Part shown: positions 8,926 through 14,900 of the stretch, piece after piece | How positions within the stretch are numbered: position 1 is the stretch's first letter | Layout of the letters: every line of letters begins with the position of its first letter | NCBI GenBank assembly: GCA_903922535.1 | Contig: CAIXUF010000254.1 | Location: 1-14,900 of the forward strand | Direction: 5' to 3' | DNA length: 14,900 nucleotides | Source: Candidatus Hydrogenedentota bacterium | GTDB taxonomy: Bacteria > Hydrogenedentota > Hydrogenedentia > Hydrogenedentiales > CAITNO01 | Position numbers and translations under genes: made by a program | The notes under the pieces: generated by a model | What the model was told of the DNA's origin: nothing | The model's input: only the letters and a program-made list of their open reading frames with translations | Database searches by the model: none

Positions 8926-10560
8926 GTGCCGGATATTTTCGATTACCTGAAAAGTCCCACGTGCTGGGTGATCTTCCTGGGGTGTTTTGTCGTGACCACT
9001 TTCTTGACCCCCTGGGTCATGGCCTTTGCGGAGTGGCTTGGCGGCATTGAAGGCGGCGGATACCGGAAGATACACCAGTCTCCCACCCCGCTTCTTGGCG
9101 GCCTCGCCGTGTCAATTCCCTTCGTCGCGGTGGCATTGGGCTCTCGGTCCCAAAAAACCAGCATGTTCCATGTGGTCGGCGAACATTCATGGGATTTTAT
9201 CGTGCTCTCCGTGGGGTGCATCGCCATAACGGTGCTCGGGGTTGTCGACGACGTGCGCGGAATGCGGGCCCGCCACAAGCTGTTCGGGCAGATTCTTGTC
9301 GCTGTCCTCGTGGCCTGTTCGGGGTACGCCATTAAAGCGATAAACGTTCCCCTCATTGGTGTGATCAGTCTCGATCACACCATGGGAATGGGCTTTCTGC
9401 TCACGGTGCTTTGGATCGTGGGCATCACCAACGCAGTGAACATCATCGACGGCATGGACGGTCTTGCGGCAGGCGTGTCGCTGATCGCCGCGGCATCACT
9501 GGCTGTGTTGGCCGGATTCCACGGCACCCCCTTTGTCGTGCTGCTGTGCGTGGCCCTTTCGGGCAGCCTGCTGGCATTTCTTCGCTTCAACTGGCATCCC
9601 GCGCGCATATTCCTCGGCGACACGGGCAGCATGTTTCTGGGCTTCGCCCTGGCCACACTGTCACTCATGGGCTCCTACAAGTCCCACGGCACCGTGCTCA
9701 TGCTGGCCGCCGTCATGGCGCTCGGCATTCCCATCTTCGAGACGCTCATTTCCATAATCCGCCGGTACGCCGGCGGATTCCCCATTTTCACCGGCGATGC
9801 GCGGCACACACACCACCGGCTCATGCGCATGGGCATGTCCCAGCGGCAGGTCGCGTGGGTGCTCTACGCAGGCGGACTCTTGTGCCTTGCCGCGGCCGTG
9901 CTGGAGGTCGTGCTGCCAAAGGAGTCCCCGCAGTCGCTCATACCGACCGCGATCTTCCTCGTAACCCTGATGAGCATCGCGGCTGCCGCCGGCTACACCA
10001 CTTCCATTGCCGCCAAATTCCAGCGCCGCAAGGAGACGATGCGGCAGCTTGCCTTTGCGCGCTACGCCGCCATGACCCTGGTTCCCGGCGCCTCCCACCA
10101 GACCGTTTCCCGGGTCATGGGGTTGATCTGCGAGGAGTTCGGGCTGGGCTTTGTCGCTATGGAGTTTGACGGGGGGCGCGGCCGTATCGCTTCGGTTGAC
10201 CCGGCTGACAGCCTTCACATTGTCGCTCCGCACAGCGCGCTGGACCGCTTCTTCGTCAAAGCCTCCGACGGCAGTCATGTCGAGGTGGCGTTTCAGCACA
10301 GTCATGGCGTGAGTTCCATTGAACGCCACATCACCACGGCGTGCCTGGTCCGAATCTTCGAGGGAATAAGCAGGGGGTTCCTGGATGATGTCGCCCCAAA
10401 GGTGCAGGACGAGGAACTGCTGCCCGGTGTTTCGGTGCTCCTTCCGCACAAGTCGGAGTCTTCCCCTGCCGGCCAGCCTGGGACGCTCAAAGCCGTGCCC
10501 CCCCCCCCCGTTCCTGTCGAGGCGATGACCGACGGAACCCGCGTGGAGAATACCAACTGA
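8926..10560 (+). CDS. WecA/TagO-type undecaprenyl-phosphate sugar-1-phosphate transferase with a C-terminal soluble domain
   Basis: A polytopic enzyme that would transfer an N-acetylhexosamine-1-phosphate from a UDP-sugar to undecaprenyl phosphate, the first step of lipid-linked glycan assembly. The start is GTG with GAGGG (8914-8918) seven bases upstream. About ten membrane helices span residues 11-360. Family motifs are KIHQSPTPLLGG (48-59), VVDDVRG (D108, D109), NAVNIIDGMDGL (N172, D175, D178), FLGDTGSMFLG (229-239) and the nucleotide-site HTHHR (294-298). The core ends near residue 365, where WecA itself ends. The remaining 180 residues are soluble: a compact mixed stretch (about 370-490; ICEEFGLGFVAMEFDGG, HITTACLVRIFEG) with a loosely GAF-like look, then a low-complexity tail containing four prolines from a 12-C tract. 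The enzyme class is sure, the sugar is not, and the tail function is unknown. Confidence 0.9.
   Translation: MPDIFDYLKSPTCWVIFLGCFVVTTFLTPWVMAFAEWLGGIEGGGYRKIHQSPTPLLGGLAVSIPFVAVALGSRSQKTSMFHVVGEHSWDFIVLSVGCIAITVLGVVDDVRGMRARHKLFGQILVAVLVACSGYAIKAINVPLIGVISLDHTMGMGFLLTVLWIVGITNAVNIIDGMDGLAAGVSLIAAASLAVLAGFHGTPFVVLLCVALSGSLLAFLRFNWHPARIFLGDTGSMFLGFALATLSLMGSYKSHGTVLMLAAVMALGIPIFETLISIIRRYAGGFPIFTGDARHTHHRLMRMGMSQRQVAWVLYAGGLLCLAAAVLEVVLPKESPQSLIPTAIFLVTLMSIAAAAGYTTSIAAKFQRRKETMRQLAFARYAAMTLVPGASHQTVSRVMGLICEEFGLGFVAMEFDGGRGRIASVDPADSLHIVAPHSALDRFFVKASDGSHVEVAFQHSHGVSSIERHITTACLVRIFEGISRGFLDDVAPKVQDEELLPGVSVLLPHKSESSPAGQPGTLKAVPPPPVPVEAMTDGTRVENTN
10498..10509 (+). repeat. Homopolymeric tract of 12 C in the coding region
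   Basis: Twelve consecutive C bases encode P525-P528 of the WecA-like protein, 49 bases before its stop codon. Loss of one C would end the protein after FLSRR, at a TGA in the new frame. Gain of one C would open the frame as far as a TGA at 10644-10646, across the start of the next gene. The tract is long enough to be slippage-prone or to be a sequencing error. Confidence 0.9.
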
Positions 10561-10574
10561 TCCGCGTTCGGCAT

Positions 10575-10596
10575 GCCATGGATCAGACGATCCGGC
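10575..10596 (+). other. Small hairpin abutting the hydrolase Shine-Dalgarno site
   Basis: GGATC (10580-10584) pairs with GATCC (10589-10593) around AGAC. GCC (10575-10577) pairs with GGC (10594-10596) across a two-base bulge. The structure ends exactly where AGGAGG (10597-10602) begins, so folding could affect ribosome access. No other evidence supports regulation. Confidence 0.35.
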
Positions 10597-10609
10597 AGGA
10601 GGGTTGTGA

Positions 10610-11494
10610 ATGGTCGTTCTTGGTCTTCTGCTGTCAGTCTTGCTGACCGCCCTTGTGGCGATCTTGTTCCTCCTGTTCTTCCGCGTGCCCGGGAAAACCT
10701 TTGACTCCGACGGCGTCCCGATCCACTACACCGATCAGGGCGCCGGCACACCGGTGGTCCTTGTGCACGGTTTTGCGGTGCAGTCAGACCTCAACTGGCG
10801 CTGGCCCGGCTGCATCCGCCGCCTGAAAAGGCGGGGCTACCGCGTGATCGCCATGGACGTGCGGGGGCACGGCCGCAGCGCCAAATCCCATGATCCCCAA
10901 GCCTACGGGGCCGCGCTGTCAGACGACATCATCCGCCTGATGGACCACCTGAGCATTGCGAAGGCGCACCTCGCGGGATACTCCATGGGCGGGTTCATCG
11001 TGCTCAAGACGATAGAACGCCATCCCGACCGGATGCTGAGCGGCGTCATCGGCGCCGCCGGATGGGGTGCGCTTGACGAGGGAAACCGGAACCTGCTTCA
11101 GGAGATCATGTGCGCGATAGAAGAAAACGGGAAATTCGACCCAATCACCCACTGGCTCGCCCCAAACAAGCACGCACCCCGCATCACCTGTTTCATGGCC
11201 AATCTTTTCATGCGAAACATCAACGATCTCGACGCCATTGTGAACGTCTTCAAGACCTTTGAAGCGCTGGCCGTGGAGGAGGGCGCGCTGCGCAGCAACA
11301 CCGTGCCGACCCTGACCCTGGTCGGGGACCACGACGGCATCCGCGAGGCCTCGGACAGGCTGCCCGGTCTCATGGCCAACCACGAACTGATCTACATTCC
11401 CGGCGGGGACCACGTCACCACCATCCTGCATCGCAGTTTCACGTCGCACATGCTCGACTTTTTTGACCGGCATTCCCCGGCTTGCGCCTCCTGA
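10610..11494 (+). CDS. Membrane-anchored alpha/beta hydrolase
   Basis: A 294-residue serine hydrolase. AGGAGG (10597-10602) lies seven bases before the ATG. Residues 2-24 form a hydrophobic helix that ends in FFRVPGK, so the protein is anchored by its N-terminus; the short n-region without positive charge leaves the side of the membrane open. The hydrolase core starts at IHYTDQG, with the oxyanion loop VHGF (52-55), DVRGHGRS (83-90), the nucleophile elbow GYSMGG (S125), the likely catalytic acid D242 in VGDHDG, and the histidine H268 in GGDHVTT. It follows the WecA-like gene by 49 bases and is probably in the same transcript. Trimming acyl or ester groups on the polysaccharide or its lipid carrier is a guess from context. 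The family includes esterases, lipases and haloperoxidase-like enzymes, and the substrate cannot be read from sequence. Confidence 0.85.
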   Translation: MVVLGLLLSVLLTALVAILFLLFFRVPGKTFDSDGVPIHYTDQGAGTPVVLVHGFAVQSDLNWRWPGCIRRLKRRGYRVIAMDVRGHGRSAKSHDPQAYGAALSDDIIRLMDHLSIAKAHLAGYSMGGFIVLKTIERHPDRMLSGVIGAAGWGALDEGNRNLLQEIMCAIEENGKFDPITHWLAPNKHAPRITCFMANLFMRNINDLDAIVNVFKTFEALAVEEGALRSNTVPTLTLVGDHDGIREASDRLPGLMANHELIYIPGGDHVTTILHRSFTSHMLDFFDRHSPACAS

Positions 11495-11526
11495 AAGACG
11501 CCGCCTGTTTACACCGTAACGGGGAG

Positions 11527-11582
11527 CGCCCGTCACTTCCGCGAAGGCGACAGCATCCCTGTCGTCCATTCACGCCCGTCAC
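11527..11582. repeat. 10-bp direct repeat pair enclosing a small inverted repeat
   Basis: CGCCCGTCAC occurs at 11527-11536 and again at 11573-11582. Between them CGACAG (11548-11553) and CTGTCG (11559-11564) form a 6-bp hairpin with a 5-base loop. The set lies in the 175-base gap between the hydrolase and the TPR-like membrane protein. No T tract follows the hairpin, and no convincing promoter was seen in this gap. Confidence 0.5.
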
Positions 11583-11669
11583 GAGAACGGCCTCCATTTG
11601 CATGCGCCGGCCCTGTTGGAGTAAAAACACGGCAGGGGCCCGGGAGAAGGCGGTTCGGAGATTCAGGGC

Positions 11670-12365
11670 ATGCAGGCATTTGGCATACTGGTGGGAACAA
11701 GCGTGTTTGTGGGCGGGGTGGGTGCGCTGCTGACCAGGAGGTTCGCAGACCATCCGCCCCTGCCTGTGCTCGCGCTGTACACCGCGCTGGTGCTCGCCGG
11801 CGGGGTGTCGACGCTCATTTCCTTCGCCTTCGCCTCCGCCATGCCCATGTTCAGCATCGGCGTATGGGTGTTGATGTGGGTCCCCGCGCTGTACTTCTAC
11901 GCCCAGATGGTGGGCGGTCTGACGGCAAAGGCCGTTGTGGATGCGATATTCTCGTCAAGCATCACAACGCCCGCCCGAAGTTCACACGGACGCGAGCGCA
12001 CCCTCGCGCTCAAAGGCCAGTATGAACTGGCCACGCAGGGGTTTCTGGCCAAGTTTCGCGCCCGGCCCAAAGACCCCGAACCGTTGTTCACCGGAGCGCT
12101 ACTGATGGCGGACAAGAAACGCTATAACTATGCCATGGAACTGTACCGCGAGGCGCTGAACCGGTTCCACGGCAACACAGCCGTCTGGGCCGAGGCCGCA
12201 TGGCGGCTCTCCATCATGTTGGATGAACAAATGGGCATGCCCAACGAGGCCGCCGACCTGTGGCGGCAAATCATGCGCCGAACGCCAAATTCCAAAATTG
12301 GAAGGTTCGCCGGTGCCCGGATTCAGAAAAGGATTGCCCGGAGTCACCGCCCCACGGTCTTGTAA
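11670..12365 (+). CDS. Unrecognised membrane protein with a TPR-like C-terminal domain
   Basis: A 231-residue protein that I cannot assign to a named family. Three hydrophobic segments (about 2-22, 32-57 and 59-80) are followed by a basic linker (PARSSHGRER, 101-110) and a helical soluble part. Residues 111-205 look like two or three TPR-type helix pairs: GQYELATQGFLAKFRARPKDPE, then a short-helix pair around RYNYAMELYREALNRFHGN, and a third around AVWAEAAWRL to EAADLWRQIMRRTPN. The TPR part probably faces the cytoplasm and may bind partner proteins. GGAG (11657-11660) lies 9 bases before the ATG. It sits between the hydrolase and the two-helix protein, all on the same strand, so a role in the envelope polysaccharide system is possible but unproven. 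Confidence 0.75.
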   Translation: MQAFGILVGTSVFVGGVGALLTRRFADHPPLPVLALYTALVLAGGVSTLISFAFASAMPMFSIGVWVLMWVPALYFYAQMVGGLTAKAVVDAIFSSSITTPARSSHGRERTLALKGQYELATQGFLAKFRARPKDPEPLFTGALLMADKKRYNYAMELYREALNRFHGNTAVWAEAAWRLSIMLDEQMGMPNEAADLWRQIMRRTPNSKIGRFAGARIQKRIARSHRPTVL

Positions 12366-12417
12366 ACGTTTGGTTGCCGTGGTTTGAGACGCCCCTCATG
12401 GGAAGGAAAGAGCCCGC

Positions 12418-12783
12418 ATGTACGAGCATCACCAAGACCCGCTGTTGTCCCGAATCGATTTCGTCTGGCGCATGGCATGGCATGCGCTGCTGTGCCTGGG
12501 CATGGTCGCCGCGGCCCTGTTCATAGGCATGGCGGGCTACCACTGGATTGAGGGGTTTGGCTGGGTGGACGCCACCCTGAACGCCTCGATGATTCTGGGC
12601 GGAATGGGCCCGGTCGGCACACTCCAGACAGATGCGGGAAAGCTCTTCGCGTCAGGCTATGCGCTGTTCTCGGGACTGGTCTTCATCGCGGCAATGGGTG
12701 TGCTCTTCATCCCCGCGATTCACCGGATGCTGCACAAGTTCCACATTGCCGAGATGGACGACGACAACAAGGACGGAGAATAG
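12418..12783 (+). CDS. Small two-helix membrane protein, pore-loop-like (conserved hypothetical)
   Basis: A 121-residue protein with membrane helix 1 at about 18-39, membrane helix 2 at about 76-101, and between them an amphipathic segment WVDATLNASMIL (49-60) running into GGMGP (61-65). This helix, short re-entrant helix, G-x-G, helix order is that of a two-helix potassium-channel subunit, but the filter signature T-x-G-Y-G is absent. The C-terminus is charged (HRMLHKFHIAEMDDDNKDGE). AAGGA (12403-12407) lies 10 bases before the ATG. From memory, small proteins with LLGGMGPV and AGKLFASFYALF segments recur across bacteria as hypothetical or ion-channel-like proteins, which I could not check here. 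The gap to the TPR-like gene is 52 bases, so co-transcription is likely. Confidence 0.75.
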   Translation: MYEHHQDPLLSRIDFVWRMAWHALLCLGMVAAALFIGMAGYHWIEGFGWVDATLNASMILGGMGPVGTLQTDAGKLFASGYALFSGLVFIAAMGVLFIPAIHRMLHKFHIAEMDDDNKDGE

Positions 12784-12792
12784 CGCGGAAAA

Positions 12793-12856
12793 CCGGAGGG
12801 GATGCCGGGGTCGGTGCCATTTATTGCTGTCCCGGCCTTTCCTCCCCGTCCTCCGG
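12793..12856 (+). terminator. Nested inverted repeats after the two-helix protein, possible weak terminator
   Basis: An outer arm CCGGAGG (12793-12799) pairs with CCTCCGG (12850-12856). Inside it GCCGGG (12804-12809) pairs with CCCGGC (12831-12836), followed by CTTTCC. The inner stem plus the short T tract could end the exopolysaccharide transcript, since the symporter seems to have its own promoter. The inner loop is 21 bases and the T tract is poor. Confidence 0.4.
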
Positions 12857-12885
12857 GTGCATTTGCCGTGAGTCAACCCGGGCGT

Positions 12886-12915
12886 TTGCGGACCGGGAAA
12901 GGAATCCCATAGAAT
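12886..12915 (+). promoter_or_regulatory. Candidate promoter of the symporter gene
   Basis: TTGCGG (12886-12891) is followed after 18 bases by TAGAAT (12910-12915), which matches TATAAT at five of six positions. The expected start site is near 12922, about 70 bases before the symporter start. Confidence 0.4.
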
Positions 12916-12922
12916 AACGCCG

Positions 12923-12945
12923 TGACGCCGGGGTAGGTGGCGTCA
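12923..12945 (+). promoter_or_regulatory. Inverted repeat at the predicted symporter transcription start
   Basis: TGACGCC (12923-12929) and GGCGTCA (12939-12945) form a perfect 7-bp inverted repeat around GGGGTAGGT. It begins at about +1 of the candidate promoter at 12886. It could be an operator that blocks initiation or a 5'-terminal mRNA hairpin. Confidence 0.5.
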
Positions 12946-12994
12946 ATGCCTGGCCGGTTACTAAACGCCCTCCAACGACAAGGATGCCGTGCTG

Positions 12995-14761
12995 ATGCAA
13001 CCACAAAGCCATCTGCAAACTCCGGATTATGTGATGCTGGCGGGCTACTTCCTGCTCATGTTCTGCATCGGCATCTACTTCTACCGGCGCATGCAGGGGA
13101 TGAAGGACTATTTCACCGGCCGCAACAGCATTCCATGGTGGATAAGCGGGGTGTCCTTCTACATGTCGAGCTTCAGCGCGATGGCGTTCGTGCTCTATCC
13201 CTCGCTTTGCTACCGCTACGGATGGGTGGGCATCACCTCGCTGTGGGTCGCGGTGCCGGCCACGCTGTTCAGCACGCTGCTTTTCGCGAAACGCTGGCGG
13301 CGCGCCCGCATCGACAGTCCGGTCGAGTTCCTCGAGGCCCGGTACAGCGCAACGCTCCGTCAGCTTTTCGTCTGGCAGGGAATCCCGGTCAAAATCGTCA
13401 ACGACGCGATCCGCCTCTTTGCCACCGGCACCTTCGTGTCCGTCTGCTCCGGCCTGAGCATCGGCTACAGCATCGTCGGCGCGGGCGGCGTCATGCTGCT
13501 CTACACCTTCATGGGCGGCGTGTGGGCCGTGTCCGTGGCCGATTTCATCCAGTTTGCCATTCTCACCGCGGGCATGCTCGTCATCCTGCCCCTCTCCATC
13601 GTCAAGGCAGGCGGGCTGGCGGTCATTTTCCAGCATTCACCCGAGGGATTCTTTCACATGTCGGCCCCGGGCGCGGGATACGGATGGCCCTACATCCTGC
13701 ACCTGGTCGTCCTCTATGCGCTGGCATGGAGCAGCATCAACTGGCCGCTGATCCAGCGCTATTATTGCGTCGCGACGGAGAAGGACGCCGTCAAGACCGG
13801 CTGGCTGGTCGTTGGGCTGTATGTGGTCGGCCCGCCGCTCATGTTCTTCCCGGCCATTGCGGCGCGCCAGTTCCTGCCCTCGCTGGCCGATGCCGGACAC
13901 GTCTACCCCGCGCTGTGCGGCGAACTGCTGCCGGCGGGCATGCTGGGACTCGCCATCGCCGCGATGTTCGCCGCGACGATGTCCTGCCTGGGCGGCGACT
14001 ACAACGCCTGTGCGAGCGTGTTGACGAACGACGTCTACAAACGCCTGATTCGCCCCAATGCCTCGCAAAAGGAACTCGTGTACTCGGGGCGGCTGATGAC
14101 CCTGCTGATTGGCGCCTTCGGCATCAGCACCGCCTTTCTTATCGCGCGTGTCTCCAAGGCGGAGGGGCTCTTCCGCATCATGGTGACCCTGTTCGACGTG
14201 GCGACCGCGCCGGTCGCCATACCCATGCTCCTCGGCCTGATCTCAAAACGCGCCACCAACCGCGGGGCCATCGCGGGATTTGCCTGCGGCACCTTCACGG
14301 GCCTCCTCCTCTTCTTCATGTCACTTTACAACAGCGAAGTCAGCCTGCCCGGCCTCGCATGGCATCCCGACACCAAGGAAGTGGTGCTCGCGGGCTTTGC
14401 GATGAACGCTGAAATGGCGCTGTTCCTCAGTTCCGCGGCGATCACCCTCGCCGCCGTGTTCCTCTTCGGCGGCCGCGCGGACGATGCGGCGCGGGCGCGG
14501 GTCGATGCCTTTGCAAAGAAACTGGACACGCCCATTGGCCAATTGCCCGAGGACGTGGCGGCGGCGGCGGCAAAGGGCGCAATCATGTCGCCGTTCCGCG
14601 TGGTGGGGGTGAGCCTTGCGGTCATTGCATGCGTGATGCTGGCCGTGGTGCCCTGGGTGGACGGCGCCTTGGCCAAAGGCCTGGACGCGGGCATCGGACT
14701 TTTCTTTGTCGCTCTGGGCCTGATCATGACATGGCGCAGCCGTGTGCCGCAGGAGACGTGA
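12995..14761 (+). CDS. Sodium:solute symporter family transporter
   Basis: A 588-residue secondary transporter of the SSS family that would import an organic solute with sodium. The start region has AAGGA at 12980-12984; the ATG at 12995 has the more usual spacing, while a GTG at 12989 adds two residues. Helix 1 covers about 11-29, followed by the typical GMKDYFTGRNSIPWWISG loop and helix (35-52), SFSAMAF, and about 13 membrane helices in all. Family-like stretches include GGVWAVSVADFIQF, WSSINWPLIQRYY and LAIAAMFAATMSCLGGDYN (the fifth-repeat sodium-site helix). A cytoplasmic linker (about 490-535, KKLDTPIGQLPEDV) separates the last two or three helices. Substrate cannot be read; beta-galactosidase-linked sugars or related carboxylates would suit the context. 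It is separated from the gene before by 211 bases with its own candidate promoter, so it is probably a distinct unit. Confidence 0.9.
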   Translation: MQPQSHLQTPDYVMLAGYFLLMFCIGIYFYRRMQGMKDYFTGRNSIPWWISGVSFYMSSFSAMAFVLYPSLCYRYGWVGITSLWVAVPATLFSTLLFAKRWRRARIDSPVEFLEARYSATLRQLFVWQGIPVKIVNDAIRLFATGTFVSVCSGLSIGYSIVGAGGVMLLYTFMGGVWAVSVADFIQFAILTAGMLVILPLSIVKAGGLAVIFQHSPEGFFHMSAPGAGYGWPYILHLVVLYALAWSSINWPLIQRYYCVATEKDAVKTGWLVVGLYVVGPPLMFFPAIAARQFLPSLADAGHVYPALCGELLPAGMLGLAIAAMFAATMSCLGGDYNACASVLTNDVYKRLIRPNASQKELVYSGRLMTLLIGAFGISTAFLIARVSKAEGLFRIMVTLFDVATAPVAIPMLLGLISKRATNRGAIAGFACGTFTGLLLFFMSLYNSEVSLPGLAWHPDTKEVVLAGFAMNAEMALFLSSAAITLAAVFLFGGRADDAARARVDAFAKKLDTPIGQLPEDVAAAAAKGAIMSPFRVVGVSLAVIACVMLAVVPWVDGALAKGLDAGIGLFFVALGLIMTWRSRVPQET

Positions 14762-14808
14762 GGGCGGGGCAAACGCATCCGTCTATCGCGCGAAATGCCG
14801 CCCTTTTT
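14761..14808 (+). terminator. Intrinsic terminator of the symporter gene
   Basis: AGGGCGG (14761-14767) pairs with CCGCCCT (14798-14804), followed by a five-T run (14804-14808). An inner GCAT/ATGC pair (14775-14778 with 14795-14798) can partly close the large loop. The first base is the last base of the TGA stop codon. The long loop lowers confidence. The remaining 92 bases to the window edge hold nothing I can assign. Confidence 0.55.
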
Positions 14809-14900
14809 GAGCACGGGAACGAGCAAGCTCGCAACCAAAAGCAAGAAAATGCGGTTAATTCATGGACACAACCGTTCCATAATGGGACATTTTCATAAGA

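Noticed and set aside
12937..14412. Open frame of 491 codons overlapping the symporter in another frame
   Set aside because: The translation is low in hydrophobic order and rich in R, H, P and G, while the symporter frame gives a clear SSS protein. High GC content explains the missing stops.
14830..14841. Palindrome CGAGC-AA-GCTCG near the right edge
   Set aside because: It is a short hairpin with a two-base loop, has no T tract, and follows a better terminator.

Overview
The window is GC-rich bacterial DNA with tightly packed genes, Shine-Dalgarno sites in front of most starts, and a few GTG starts. No rRNA, tRNA, CRISPR array, transposase or phage gene was seen. The mix of a secreted LacZ-type glycosidase, sodium:solute symporters, an exopolysaccharide export operon and short intergenic tandem repeats fits a free-living polysaccharide-using heterotroph. 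A member of Planctomycetota, Verrucomicrobiota, Lentisphaerota or Candidatus Hydrogenedentota is plausible, but that assignment is inference from style and not from a marker gene.

Layout. Positions 1-130 hold the 3' end of a membrane protein. Next comes a glycoside hydrolase family 2 beta-galactosidase with a signal peptide (239-3514), with a short tandem repeat array on each side and a strong intrinsic terminator behind it. Facing it on the minus strand is a two-gene unit read from right to left: a divergent short NAD kinase (4751-3981), then a thioredoxin-fold [2Fe-2S] ferredoxin (3937-3629). About 600 bases without a convincing gene follow. They carry an outward-facing promoter for each side and form a long leader for the next operon.

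From 5371 to 12783 everything runs on the plus strand. The genes are an outer-membrane polysaccharide export lipoprotein (Wza type), an inner-membrane Wzc/GumC-type co-polymerase without a kinase domain, and a separate CpsD-like protein whose nucleotide-binding motifs are eroded. A promoter-bearing gap leads to a WecA-type phosphoglycosyl transferase with an extra soluble C-terminal domain, a membrane-anchored alpha/beta hydrolase, a three-helix membrane protein with a TPR-like tail, and a small two-helix pore-like protein. The last gene is a sodium:solute symporter (12995-14761) with its own candidate promoter, a hairpin near +1, and a terminator.

How the genes may work together. The WecA-like enzyme would start a lipid-linked glycan, the co-polymerase and the CpsD-like protein would control its length and export, and the Wza-like lipoprotein would pass it through the outer membrane. 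No flippase, polymerase or further glycosyltransferase lies in the window, so the rest of the pathway must be elsewhere. The points most worth a second look are the CpsD-like protein that has lost its Walker A signature, the strong hairpin between it and the co-polymerase gene, the C-terminal domain and 12-C tract of the WecA-like gene, and the two-helix protein with GGMGP where a channel filter would sit.
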